Part shown: positions 35,501 to 43,899 of the stretch, one piece after another | Position numbering within the stretch: position 1 is the first letter of the stretch | Layout: each line of letters starts with the position of its first letter | Assembly (NCBI GenBank): GCA_019054805.1 | Contig: JAHQIY010000003.1 | Span: 8,742,001 to 8,806,000, forward strand | DNA: 64,000 bases | DNA from: Brachionus manjavacas | Lineage: Eukaryota > Rotifera > Eurotatoria > Ploima > Brachionidae | Direction: 5' to 3' | Program-made: the position numbers and the translations under genes | Notes under the pieces: model-generated | Database searches by the model: none | What the model saw: the letters and a program-made list of their open reading frames with translations, nothing else | Told to the model about the DNA's origin: nothing

Positions 35501-38500
35501 TTAAAATTCGGGCATTTGATAATAAAAATTCATAGAACTGAAAACTGATCAAAAACCTTTTAAATTCTGGACAGTCGCTATGAATTTATAAAACTTCCTT
35601 TTGGTTTAAGAAACGCCCCAGGTTGTTTTAGTCGAATAATGAACTTTGTTTTCGAAGGAAAAAAATCGGTAGTAATCTATTTGTTTATTTATTTATTTTC
35701 AATGAACGCCTTAAAGGCGATGTAAAAAAAAGTAAATAGAAAAAAAAATTTTAAACATGACAAAGTTTTAGTGTTTTCTGAAAAAAAAAATTGAATAATA
35801 TATTTACTAAAAATTTTCATGTTTTTTAATTTCAATAAATTATTATTAATTTTATTAGCTCTCTTTTATTTTCAATTTTTTTTTTCTCCCAACTATGTGA
35901 GAAAATCCACCATCAAATCGACCCAGGAGAAATCCACACTAAAAATCGAGTAAGGAGGCCAGAAGTACATTCCAGCAGCGATGGAAGCCCTCATCGCAAA
36001 TAAGACTCTCAGAGTCTTAAAATAATTATCTAACCAATTTCAATTTTTTATTTTTTTTTTTAAGTTGACTTTCCTTTTCAGTTGTTTTATTAATTAACAT
36101 AAACATCCGAATTTAGTGAGATGACACTAAAGAATGTTTTACATCTTATAACAGCGTGTCACTTAAATAGAGTACTCTATTTTAAAGACATGTCACTCAA
36201 TTCGGATAATTACGTTATTTAAATCAAAGAGTCTTGTCAAATTCAGTTTTTTTTTACCATTTTTTCAAGATAAAAAAGGTGACCAATATTACTAAATTTT
36301 TATTAATATCATTATTTATGACAAAATTAACAATCCAAATAAAAATTATGATTCTTCTCAAAAAATTTAAATTGACCTTTGTTTCAGCCTTACATTTGAC
36401 TCAAAAATTCAAAAAAAAAACGAGCTTCAACCCTTAAAAATATGCCCTGAACACTCAAAAGAAAAAGAAAATTTATTAAAAAAATAGAAAACACATGATC
36501 GAAAGTTAAAAAATAACAAAAATCCGGCAGGTCGAAAACTTTAATAATGAAATTTTAAAAACATATGTAAAGTATTAATTATTCTAGATATTTATTCATT
36601 ATGAGTTTTTAAACCAAGAACAAAAACAAAATTTTAAAAAAGATCTAAAAAATTTTGTGAAAAATTTTTTTCTCAAATTTTAAAATTAGTTCTGTAAATG
36701 CAACATAGTGTAACATTCAAAGTTGCATCAAATATCAAGGTCTGCTAAATTTGCAAAGTTGAGCGGAAATCAAATTTCAATTTATTCGAGCGAAGTGTAT
36801 TTTGCAGAAAATTTGCACATCATTAGTTGGCGAAATTTTGAATATTCCATATCACATTCAAATAACTAATTTTAACTTTTTGATAAAAAATTATTTTTTT
36901 TTTCTGTTTTTTTTTCCAAAACTCGTTCTGACAAATGTATCAACTGATAAAACTTTTTTTTTCTAGTTTCAAAAATTCATGAGAGAGTGAAGTTAGGAGC
37001 GATTTTTATCTAGAGCAGAGCAATTTTCTTAAAATTGTTTAAATCAAATTTAAGTATGATAGCTTGACAAAATTTTTGAAAATTAAAGATTAAAATTTGT
37101 AATATATAATAATAATTTCAAAATTTAAAAATTTATTGAAATTTTGCAATATATAAAAAAATGAATGTTGAATTTTTTATTTAAATTTTTTAGATTTTTA
37201 TCAAAGCATTAATTAATTATATTAAAAATTTTTGATATATAAAATATCTGTTTGAAATAACTAACAATAATTTTTATAATAATAATAATAAATGGTTCAA
37301 AATCCGTTTTAAATTTTAACAAAATTTTTTAATTATTATCAATTAAATTTTTTTATACCAATATTCATTCGAAATTATTGATGTTTTTTTCGAACTAAAT
37401 TGCTCTGCTCTGAAAAATTGATCCCTAATTCATTTCTATTTTGAAAAATATTCTAAAAATTTATCCACTCTGTCCTATTTATTGACCGCTGGTTTTAACC
37501 TTGGTTGTCCTCACAATCAACCATATATGTCATGGCAGTTTATATATCATCTTGTAGGGAGTTTTTTTATGATTAAAATGAGGTTTTTTTTATCTGACTA
37601 GTTTTTGAGAAGCTATATAGTAATTCAGGGTTAAATCGTTAATGGGTGTAAAACCGTGAATTCTTCTTTGAAAAAATTTTCTAATAAATAAAAATAAGCA
37701 AATAAAAAATAAAATTTATTTTTATTTTATTTAAACGACTAATCTTAGCTTCTTAAAAGAAAATGCCGATCCTCAAAAAAACTTTTTTGATAATTGGTAA
37801 AATCAAAGAACACTATATGTATTCATTGATGTTGATCACGAATTTCTAGTTGAAAAATTAAAAAACTTAACCGATTTTCTGTTATTTCAAAATAAAATAA
37901 GTTTAAGAAAAAAATTGGATTGGGGTTAAACAGTTAATTTCTGTTATTGCAATAAATAAGGTCAATTTTCTATTTGATTGATAATTTTAAAAAAATTTTT
38001 TTTTAAATTCCCAGAAGTAACTTGTTAAAAACCCAAAAAGCTTATTGTGAAGAAACTCTACAATTAGCCATTGACGAAATTGAATCTAAAAAATTAAACA
38101 AACGTCAAACTTCTGTGCGCTTTAACATTCCATATTCAACACTTGATACTCATTAAATAAAGATTGGCCAGAAAGAAGTAGTAAAACATTTGACGAGACA
38201 AAAAATGATGAACTAGAAAATTCTTCACGCAAAAAGCCGGCAAGGTCAGACACAACAAAGTTGGGAACAAAAAACAAAGCGGCCAATTTAGTTGAAGAGG
38301 CGAAAAAGTCATTATTTCAATCTGTTCTTTATTAACTCCAATCAGCAAATAAAGAGACAACGTCAACAAAAAAAAACGAGGGTTAAAAAAAAGTACGGTG
38401 AAGTTTTGACTGAAACAATAAGAAGATGAAGAGGAAAAAAGTGACAAAAATCAGCGATGAAGACCATGAATTTATTTATTTGTTTTCTGTACCGAGCTAA

Positions 38501-41500
38501 TGCTCCTTCAGATTAAAAAAATGAATAAATTAAAGTTGAATAAGATGAACCTAGAAAATAAGATAAATAAAAACACCAACGAACTAGAACAATGGCTTAT
38601 TAAATGGAAAATGAACATATCAGTAGAAAAGTCGTGTTCAGTAGTATTTTCTAAGTACAAAAAAGAGAGTGATAATCTAAACTTAAAAATTATGGAAACA
38701 CAATACTGAGCCAAAAAGAAATTAAGTTTCTTGGTATTAAATTTGATTCTAAGTTAAACTTTAATATACTAGTAGACGAAATTAAAGAACGCTGCAACAA
38801 AAGGCTAAATATTATTAAGATATTGTCAAATAAAAAATGGGGTCTCACTAAAAACACACTAGGAAATTTATATAAATCTTTAGTCGGATCGATTTTAGAC
38901 TATTCTTTTCCTTGCTTGAATTCATTTTCAGAAAATAATATCAAAAAACTACAAGCAATTCAGATTACAGCAGTAAGATCTATCCTTAAATTAAAATATG
39001 ATACTCCCTCCACCATCGTGCATCATGAAGCTTTTAATAAACTTAAATTACTTACAGTCTCAAATCGGCTTTTTGAGTTGAGTGAGAGATATGTTGGGAC
39101 AGGACTGAGACATTCTATTCCACTGGTTGTTAGACTGGTGGAGGAATACAAAGAAGGCTTCGAATCGAGATATATTGAATATCCAACTCCATTGTGTAAT
39201 TGCTACCTTACTATTTCCTCCTTTTTTCCTGAAACCTGAACTATGTAAACATTTGCCACATGTAACAATCTATGTCTTCTAAACTTTCATTTTTTTTTAG
39301 CTTATTTACTTTATTTTTATTTTTTTTATCTCATTTTATTAACTTTAATTTTATTTTTTATTTTGATTTTGATTTTTTTATTTATTCTGAAGGAGCCCTA
39401 GCTCGGTACAGAAAACAAAAAAATAAATAAATGAATGCCCAAATTTACAATTTCCTTGAAAGAAACTCTCTGATAATTTAGGGAATAATCAGGGTTCCGA
39501 AAATACCGACGAACAGCTGGCAACCTTATGTTTCTTTTCCAAAAAATTGTCGTAACTTACAATAGAAAGAAAAAAGTCTGTTGCCTATTTTTTGACATAT
39601 CAAAAGCCTTTGTATGGCTCGAAGGGTTAATCTACAAGTTGATTAAAATGAATTTACCAGACTATCTGATTCATTGGATAAGGTCATTCCTTGAATCTAG
39701 GGTATTCAAAGTAAACGTTAATGGTCATGTTAGTGAACTGCGGGAGTCCCTCAGTGTTCAGTAATTAGTCCTCTACTCTTCAGTTTTTTTATAAATGATG
39801 TCCCAAAACGGAACAAAACAAATAACAACTATTCCCTACTTTTTGCAGACGATCTGGTTACATTTTTTATTTTTAATAAGAAAGGAAGCATTAAAAATAA
39901 GATTAACAAGTACCTCAAAGAACTAGAAGAATGGCTTTGCAAATGGAAAGTGAAAATTTCAGTCGAAAAGTCTTGTTACATGATATTTTCAAAAAATACA
40001 GGAGGAAAAAATGACCTCAACCTTGAAATTCATGGGAATAAACTCAATAATCAGAAAAAAGTTAAATTTCTTGGCGTTAAGTTTGACTTTACTCCAATGT
40101 TAGATGAAATAAAAGAACGGTGTAGTTCAAGGCTCAACTTAATAAAAATCCTTTCAAATAAAAAGCGGGGTCTTAATTCTAAAACACTCGGTAACCTCTA
40201 TATATCCCTAATTGGGTCTATTCTAGACCATTCTTTCCCTTACCTAAATTCTTTTTCTGAAACAAACATTAAAAGACTACAAGTAATTCAAAACTCAGCT
40301 GTTCGATCCATTCTTAAACTTAAATTTGATACTCCCTCTAACATTTTACATCACGAAGCCCTTAATATATTAAAACTTATAACAGCTTCGAATCGACTTT
40401 TTGAGTTGAATGAGAGATATGTTAGGGCTGGACTGGGTCATTCTGTCCCATTGGTAATCAGGATAGTAAATGAATACCGAGAAGGCTTCGAATCTCATTT
40501 CATCGAATACCCTACTCCCTTGTGTAATTGCAATCCTGTAATTTCTTTTTCTGATCCTTAACCGTCCATTTTCTAAATGTTTAAACTACCTCATGTACCA
40601 TTATCCATTTTTCCTTTTTATCATATCATATTTTATTTTTTTTTTTTTTTCAAAACTTATTTTATCAAAACTTTAAATTTAATTCTATTTTGTCATTTTT
40701 TTATCTGAAGGATCTAATGCTCGATACAGATATACAAATAAATAATAATGAAATAAATTTAAAAAAAAGAAAAAACAAAATAGGAGGATTTTTGAAGAAA
40801 AGTCTGCAATTTAAATATCTCCAATGAACGACCAAAAAAGATGCTTCAAATTTATTTGGAAAAGTCAAATCAAATCCGGCCAAATGGATTACTTGTAAGA
40901 AATGTAACAATTTGTCTTGTGAAAAATGCCTTCCAAGAGGCTTTGATTTAACTATGGAATATTTTTGTTCAAAAAAGTGTTCTAAATAAATTAAAATAGG
41001 AAGCATATATTTTTTTACTTTTTTTGTATTTTTAATTGCTTGAATTTTTGTAATCCACGGATATACCCAAATGTAAAGTTGAAACGTTAATGAAACATCT
41101 TTTTTTATTTTAACTTTTGCTTTTGAACCGTTATTTTATTTTAAATAAAGTTTTTTAAATTAATGATAATATTCTCTTTTATTATTTAAAATGTTTCTCG
41201 AAAAACAAATCACAACTAAATAGCGATCAAATAAAATAATTCACGTTTCTATCCCGTTTGACTAAAGCCAAAAAACACTAAAAAATGACCATTCTAAGGA
41301 ATACGGAAATTAAGGTTTCTTATGCTTTTGTTGAACAACTTTTGATCTTCTAGAGGTTTCAACCTGAAATTTTTTTCACTGATTTATAAAAAAATTTTAA
41401 AAAATGAACAAATTGAAAATTAAAATAAAACATTAAAAGGACAGTTTATGTGTCTATTTTGAAAAAAAAATAGAAAATTGACTGATTTCAATTGATAAAC

Positions 41501-42491
41501 TAATTTAATTTCTCTTTACTCTGTTTTTCAATCATTTATCCGAAACAATTTACTAATAATAATTCAAGCCTCTTTCAAAATTTCTTGAATTTTTCCATGT
41601 TTTATTTTTGCCTCCTTTCTTTAATTTTCTATCTAAAAAAATTAATTCAAACAAAGCGTTGACTTCTTCTCAGACACCAAAATAGACCCGTTCATAAAGA
41701 GAAAACATCTTACCTTGCAACTTGCTGTGCATCATGTTGATCGACTGATTTCGTTTCGAATTGATATCGCTAATTTTGGGCGATTGAACTTGGCTGCTAC
41801 AAGTGGACAGCAAGTTGATGGCTCGCCTGGGCGGCTTGGGGGTGCCGTAATAGTGTCCATTGTAGACGCCGTACTCGAGCAGTTCTCCGCTCTGCTCGAG
41901 TTCCAAAAACTGCTCATCGCTCAAAAAAATGTAGTCCTGGCCGTTTATTTCGCCGGTGCGCGGCAACCGCGTAGTGCACGGAACAGTGCGCATGTACACG
42001 TTCTCCCTTATTGTCTGCTGCAGGTCGTAGTCGATGGAGCCCTTGTGAAATCGAGCGTCCAAGTACGGACGCAGATCGTACTGCAAATGCTGGCTTATGT
42101 ATCTGACCGATCGGAACGTGATCGCTTTGTTCGACTTGTACAGCTTGCCGAGCAAGTCGATACAGTCGAACAGAGTGTAGCCGGATATTTTGTTCGACTG
42201 TATTTCGAGCACGATCTCGCTGGGCACAAGCTTGGAATTGGTCGAGAAGTTGAGATAGGTCGGGTCGAAGTCGCTGCTCAAGTAGACGAACTGGCCGTTC
42301 TCGGAGCCGCCCTGCAGCCTTGTGAGCAAAAGTTTTTCCAGGTCGATTTGGCTAAGCTTGGAGAAGTCGAGCACTGACTCGTGCTTTTTCTGCGACCAGT
42401 GGTTGCTCGAGCCCGACAGCGACGAGTTCGACATGGACGACGAGTTGGACGACACGCCCGGCGATGTTTGCGCTTGGTGGCTGGAACTCAT
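19718..42491 (-). CDS. MAGI: MAGI-family scaffold (PDZ0, GK, WW, five PDZ), ten exons
   Basis: Exons 5' to 3': 41714-42491, 31623-31850, 31499-31565, 28010-28965, 27439-27603, 27280-27383, 27162-27225, 22298-23485, 22208-22234, 19718-20559. All phases fit; the sum is 4419 nt (1472 aa). Domain order: PDZ0-like 50-130, truncated guanylate-kinase-like 168-222, one WW about 339-372, PDZ1 410-498, PDZ2 573-653, PDZ3 1037-1123, PDZ4 1154-1244, PDZ5 1303-1386. This order is diagnostic of MAGI proteins, which organise cell junctions and receptors under the plasma membrane. As in the family, the GK part lacks an ATP-binding loop. The usual first WW domain was not found; exon 1 joins exon 2 directly in phase. 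The PDZ2-PDZ3 linker has four RSKTP repeats. Intron 1 is 9863 bp and full of transposons. Confidence 0.9.
20560..22207 (-). other. MAGI-like gene intron 9
   Basis: AT-rich intron with a perfect 13-bp inverted repeat at 20881-20911 and a slightly richer patch near 21480-21600 (repeated CTGCA/TTTGCAGA words). No coding potential seen. Confidence 0.6.
20881..20911. repeat. perfect 13-bp hairpin in intron
   Basis: AATTTGTGTCAAA and TTTGACACAAATT are exact reverse complements around a five-base AATTA loop. Confidence 0.7.
22208..22234 (-). CDS. MAGI: MAGI-like gene exon 9: 27-nt microexon inside PDZ4
   Basis: Acceptor TTGACCAG and donor GTAAGA flank 27 nt that add VSMSRSPWI in phase. It falls in the variable loop of PDZ4 before the conserved IGKIVENSPAERC of the next exon. 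Skipping it keeps the frame, so it may be alternative. Confidence 0.75.
   Translation of the reverse strand, partial: FLCPDRLG
22298..23485 (-). CDS. MAGI: MAGI-like gene exon 8: RSKTP repeats, PDZ3 and start of PDZ4
   Basis: Acceptor TTTTATTTTAG, consensus donor GTAAGT. The first two thirds are a low-complexity linker with four copies of RSKTP (protein about 792, 823, 923 and 967), two followed by a GPDM/TADM-type sequence and tyrosines. Then PDZ3: LEMSIDLIRQESGFGFRIVG ending KLMIRRK, and the start of PDZ4: YPFTITLFRNGNEGFGFVII. The repeated motif could be a phosphorylation or adaptor-docking site. Confidence 0.88.
24851..24886 (-). repeat. retrotransposon 3' tail: CGCCTTTAAGGCG hairpin plus (TAAA)n
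   Basis: On the minus strand a hairpin (CGCCTTTAAGGCG) is followed by TCCATTGAATAAATAAATAA. A second copy with the same order is at 35683-35719. Hairpin followed by a short A-rich repeat is the layout of LINE/SINE 3' ends in this window. Confidence 0.5.
25566..25670 (-). repeat. GC-richer repeat ending GCTCGATATAAATAAA (SINE or LINE tail)
   Basis: Minus-strand reading from GAGCCTAAATAGCTGCTCC through GGCGATCGGATAGACGGGCC to AAGCTCGATATAAATAAAC. The last part resembles the GCTCGGTACAGAAAACAAAT tail of the LINE family at 38-40 kb. Probably a short retroelement. Confidence 0.4.
25905..25985 (-). repeat. LINE-type 3' end with ATT repeats
   Basis: Minus strand: GTGCAGGGCCCTTCCTGTAG followed by CTAATTATTATT. 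It parallels the end of the LINE fragment at 43250-43590 (CTTGCTGTAGCTTATATATA then ATT repeats). Confidence 0.45.
27162..27225 (-). CDS. MAGI: MAGI-like gene exon 7: linker
   Basis: Sixty-four nt, acceptor TTTAAAAAG, consensus donor GTAAGT. Encodes SNGLLFNKSNPPQPNSQSFN. Phase 0 in, phase 1 out, matching both neighbours. Confidence 0.7.
27280..27383 (-). CDS. MAGI: MAGI-like gene exon 6: linker
   Basis: One hundred four nt, acceptor ACTAAATAG, donor GTAATT, entering in phase 1 and leaving in phase 0. Encodes STYEYNNTTTRVENFEEY and KEFRTINSNLKQ. No known domain; placed by splice phase and absence of stops. Confidence 0.65.
27439..27603 (-). CDS. MAGI: MAGI-like gene exon 5: Ser-rich linker
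   Basis: One hundred sixty-five nt, acceptor AAATCAG, donor GTATGA, phase 1 at both ends. Encodes MMKYRVTPDSSEK, a serine-rich patch (SSVSSSSSTRSF) and a basic end (KIKRRAKK); likely a phosphorylated, flexible linker after PDZ2. Confidence 0.75.
28010..28965 (-). CDS. MAGI: MAGI-like gene exon 4: WW end, PDZ1 and PDZ2
   Basis: Begins with HINKQTTYENPL, closing the WW domain. PDZ1: LKGEFIQTSLLKTNNGFGFT with carboxylate-binding loop GFGF and ending AVCRGYPL. PDZ2: ELFVSIVKGPKGFGFTIADD, the distinctive MAGI PDZ2 start. The donor at 28009 is GTATTT. Acceptor TTTTTAAAG. Confidence 0.92.
28966..31498 (-). other. MAGI-like gene intron 3
   Basis: AT-rich intron of 2.5 kb. The only structure is the perfect 19-bp hairpin at 29334-29378. 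Runs of A or T and weak open frames carry no domain. Confidence 0.55.
29334..29378. repeat. perfect 19-bp hairpin, 7-base loop, in intron
   Basis: TTGATGTCTATTCTTTCAT (29334-29352) pairs with its exact reverse complement (29360-29378) around TTTAACT. Beyond the stem, AT-rich flanks give only partial pairing. Confidence 0.75.
31499..31565 (-). CDS. MAGI: MAGI-like gene exon 3: first half of the WW domain
   Basis: Sixty-seven-nt exon, acceptor CTTAG and donor GTAAGC. Encodes VEVIPYGWEKVEDPEYGTFYI; with the next exon this completes a WW domain (Trp then Tyr-Phe/Tyr, DHINKQTTYENP), matching the second WW domain of vertebrate MAGI proteins, whose intron position falls at the same Tyr-Ile-Asp. Confidence 0.85.
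31623..31850 (-). CDS. MAGI: MAGI-like gene exon 2: acidic linker
   Basis: Acceptor TTTGCTAG ends at 31851 and donor GTTTTT starts at 31622; both sides are phase 1. It encodes an acidic Gln/Asp-rich linker (DYNESEQAEQDYCGDQESDA). The frame continues upstream to an ATG at 31881 (MKYLFAKNLL), preceded by a TATTTATA-like box about 50 bases upstream of that ATG on the same strand, so an alternative start and promoter here are possible. Confidence 0.75.
33270..33450. repeat. MITE-like foldback with 18-bp perfect arms
   Basis: TTGAATGTAACATCGATG at 33293-33310 and its exact reverse complement at 33416-33433; the outer flanks CCAATA (about 33273) and TATTGG (about 33443) also pair. About 105 bp separate the arms. 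No coding sequence. Confidence 0.6.
35552..35682 (+). pseudogene. Gypsy-type LTR retrotransposon RT fragment
   Basis: Reads ILDSRYEFIKLPFGLRNAPG and then CFSRIMNFVFEGKKSVVIY, the conserved Ty3/Gypsy stretch (YEF..mPFGLkNAP..F...M) that leads up to the Y-x-D-D box. It stops just before that box, where a minus-strand retroelement tail abuts it. Confidence 0.75.
35683..35735 (-). repeat. retrotransposon 3' tail, second copy of CGCCTTTAAGGCG type
   Basis: Minus-strand hairpin at 35707-35719 followed by TTCATTGAAAATAAATAAAT. It is directly adjacent to the Gypsy fragment, suggesting insertion into it. Confidence 0.5.
35893..36012 (-). pseudogene. possible LINE coding scrap
   Basis: A GC-richer stretch with a minus-strand frame (MRASIAAGMYFWPPYSIFSV, ending DFLT then a stop), lying upstream on the same strand of the tail at 35683-35735; the two may be one truncated element. 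No diagnostic motif. Confidence 0.3.
36004..36500 (+). repeat. dispersed repeat, copy 1 (relative at 45960-46600)
   Basis: Shares ordered blocks with 45960-46600: GAGTCTTAAAATAATT, TTTACCATTTTTC..GATAAAAAA, CACCAATATTACT/GACCAATATTACT, GACAAAATTAA, CCTTACATTT, ACTCAAAAATTC, GAGCTTCAAC, AAAATATGC, GAAAACACATG. Confidence 0.6.
36104..36210. repeat. imperfect foldback with internal AAATAGAGTACTCTATTT palindrome
   Basis: CATCCGAATTTAGTGAGATG at the left pairs with the right arm TCACTCAATTCGGATAA (two mismatches in about 16). An 18-bp palindrome, AAATAGAGTACTCTATTT, lies inside at about 36165-36182. TTCGGATAATTACGTTATT at its right edge recurs at 35042-35060. Confidence 0.5.
38007..38460 (+). pseudogene. 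pogo-like (HTH_psq) transposase N-terminal remnant
   Basis: Reads PRSNLLKTQKAYCEETLQLA, then IDEIESKKLNKRQTSVRFNI and PYSTL: the helix-turn-helix of the pipsqueak/pogo family (EETLQ.A...I..GK.S.R.AS..F.IPYSTL). The start codon has become ATT, a stop follows after DTH, and the reading shifts into a Lys/Ser-rich stretch ending near 38330. LINE insertions begin at about 38466. Confidence 0.75.
38466..38512 (-). repeat. LINE 3' tail in reverse orientation
   Basis: Minus strand: CTGAAGGAGCATTAGCTCGG then TACAGAAAACAAATAAATAA. This matches the 3' ends at 39381, 40703 and 61324, but the body is only about 45 bp, head-to-head with the plus-strand LINE that follows. Confidence 0.7.
38513..39434 (+). 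pseudogene. 5'-truncated LINE, RT C-terminal part and 3' tail (copy B)
   Basis: Begins in the RT thumb/connection region (ELEQWLIKWKMNISVEKSC), has a frameshift near 38708, then continues EIKFLGIKFD, NTLGNLYKSLVGSILDYSFP, ITAVRSILKLKYDTPS and ends IEYPTPLCNCYL. The 3' UTR finishes with CTGAAGGAGCCCTAGCTCGG, then ACAGAAAAC and (TAAA)n at 39381-39434. Jockey/I-type LINE. Confidence 0.85.
39436..40748 (+). pseudogene. 5'-truncated LINE, RT palm to 3' tail (copy C)
   Basis: Same family as copy B and tandem to it. Contains an RT A-motif region (LFFDISKAF, with the next Asp lost, at about 39584), a PQ.S..SPLLFS..IND counterpart, the catalytic LLFADDLVTFF at about 39838-39870, then a clean 203-codon stretch (39950-40561) ending PTPLCNCNPV. 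Frame breaks near 39763 and before 39840 make it inactive. Tail hairpin and (TAAA)n at 40703-40748. Confidence 0.87.
40820..40989 (+). pseudogene. cysteine-rich C-terminal remnant, probably of the pogo-like transposase
   Basis: Reads KWITCKKCNNLSCEKCLPRG then FDLTMEYFCSKKCSK and a stop: a C-x2-C-x4-C-x2-C-x11-C-x3-C zinc-binding pattern. Pogo/CENP-B-like transposases of invertebrates can carry a zinc-binding C-terminus. With the HTH remnant at 38007-38460 it brackets the LINE copies, so both are read as one interrupted element; the DDE core is missing. Confidence 0.45.
41714..42491 (-). CDS. MAGI: MAGI-like gene exon 1: PDZ0-like and guanylate-kinase-like region
   Basis: Starts at ATG 42491 and ends CAA-G before the donor GTAAGA at 41713. 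After a Ser/Asn-rich head it reads GGSENGQFVYLSSDF, VPSEIVLEIQSNKISGYTLF, RFHKGSIDYDLQQTIRENVY, then VPCTTRLPRTGEINGQDYIF and EYGVYNGHYYGTPKPP. The last parts are nearly identical in plan to MAGI1-3. Unlike its surroundings the exon is close to half G+C, with a shadow frame on the other strand. Confidence 0.92.
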
Positions 42492-43245
42492 TTGTGGCGT
42501 TTCAAATCCAAGTGGCTGGCTTCAAACGGATAAAACTGTTCTCATCATACAACTTTTCTAATTAGCTAATTAACAGTTGTTTGAGATTAAATTTTTTGTT
42601 TTATTATGGGATTGTTTTCTATCTATCTAGAAAAAATTAATTAATTGAAATGGTGAGCAAAATAAAATGGCAGAATTAAATTCAACTTAGTTTTTGTTTT
42701 TTTTTTGTTTTTCAAGAAGAGAGCATCTATCAAATATTGGAAACGTGCAGAGTTGAATGGATCAGTCCGACACACACACACACAAAATAGACTGAGAAAC
42801 ATTTTTGTTTAATTATGATAATTTTATGATTTGAAAAAAATTGGATCTAATCCGGGCTTTACTTCCTTGATGTATGAAATATATTCTTATCGCTTTTTTT
42901 TTTGTTTAGCCCTAATCTTTTGACCTTTGATTTTATGTGAATAATAAAGTGTGCAGTAAACTTTTTTTCTTTCGTATAGACTTTTTACACACCATTGCGA
43001 GTACCTAGGACCGAGATCTTTTGGTCTAGAAAAATATTTTAAGCTGTTCTAGTTTTTTGGGTAAGACTGTTAATGAGATCTAAAATAAATCAAACTTTAT
43101 ACATTGTAAAGAAATTGACGTGAAGTCGTAAAATCAACTTTTTTAAAGGTCTTATTTTTAAAAACCCTTAGATCCATCTTTATTAAGATAAATTTTTTTT
43201 TTAAATTTTTTAAAAATATTTTACCATTTACCACATAAAATTCGG
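42492..43245. other. MAGI-like gene upstream region
   Basis: Should contain the promoter and 5' UTR. A (CA)n microsatellite of eight units lies at about 42767-42784. AT-rich otherwise; no core promoter element can be named with confidence. Confidence 0.45.
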
Positions 43246-43249
43246 AGAG

Positions 43250-43557
43250 ATATTACGGGCTAACTAATTCACCAACAGGATAGCCAAAGATTGGAACGCC
43301 CTGCCAGCTGACTCGGTCAACAAGTTTAAGAACGGATACGATGCCTTCCGATCTAGTCAACAATCTTGAACATGAACATTATTTATAAAAATTTCTTTTA
43401 CAGTTTTTTCTATCTGTAATCTCAGCTCTTATTTTGACCTAAAATTCAAACAGTAATTCTTTTTTCAGTACTTTTCCATGTGTTATGTACAAGGAGCTAC
43501 CATAAGTGACCTCCTAGTAGGCCACCTCCGCAAGCAAGTCTTGCTGTAGCTTATATA

Positions 43558-43589
<32 letters not shown>

Positions 43590-43590
43590 T
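43250..43590 (+). pseudogene. LINE 3' fragment with (TTA)n microsatellite tail
   Basis: Begins with NRIAKDWNALPADSVNKFKN (the NRV...WN.LP..VV....N.FK block found at the C-terminus of CR1-like LINEs), then a stop, a 3' UTR with GTGACCTCCTAGTAGGCCAC, and GCTGTAGCTTATATATATTA followed by (TTA)n to 43588. It is the same general class as the element at 5859-6850. Confidence 0.75.
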
Positions 43591-43674
43591 GTAGAAATAT
43601 TTTTTTTTAAATAAAGAAAAAAAAGGAAAAATATCAAACCGCCATATCAATGATTAAATCGTCCCTGAAAATTA

Positions 43675-43720
43675 ACCTGGGTCAGGGGCATAGCCCTGGT
43701 TTAGGGATTCGGGTATGTTG
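43675..43720 (-). repeat. GC-rich dispersed repeat, second copy
   Basis: Minus strand reads ATCCCTAAACCAGGGCTATG then CCCCTGACCCAGG, a close relative of the island at 13404-13440. Confidence 0.5.
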
Positions 43721-43899
43721 TAGATTAGAAAACTATTAGTTAAAATTAAAATTCAAACTTTTTATGAATTAAAATCTTTAATTTAATTACTGAGATGATA
43801 TGTTAATATGCATCTAAAAAAATATCAAAACGAAAAATTTTAAAAATCTTCTATAATTCTTTATTTTTTGATAAAATTTTTTAATTAGTCCCATAAAAA

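Larger units (their letters stand above)
31851..41713 (-). other. MAGI-like gene intron 1 (9.9 kb), transposon-rich
   Basis: Holds a foldback at 33270-33450, a Gypsy RT scrap and LINE tail at 35550-35735, a foldback at 36104-36210, a dispersed repeat at 36004-36500, and a pogo-like transposase remnant split by tandem LINEs at 38007-40989. Stretches 32450-33250, 33450-35540 and 36520-37980 are AT-rich with nothing recognised. Confidence 0.6.

Noticed and set aside
35552-35735. Complete LTR retrotransposon
   Set aside because: Only about 130 bp of RT is present; no LTRs, integrase or protease were seen nearby.
40701-41006. 101-codon minus-strand open frame
   Set aside because: It is antisense to a LINE tail and to the Cys-rich plus-strand frame, which has the more convincing pattern.
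41715-42561. Plus-strand frames of 220 and 79 codons opposite MAGI exon 1
   Set aside because: Antisense shadows of the guanylate-kinase-like exon.
43548-43590. CRISPR-like or regulatory tandem array
   Set aside because: It is a simple (TTA)n microsatellite at the end of a LINE.
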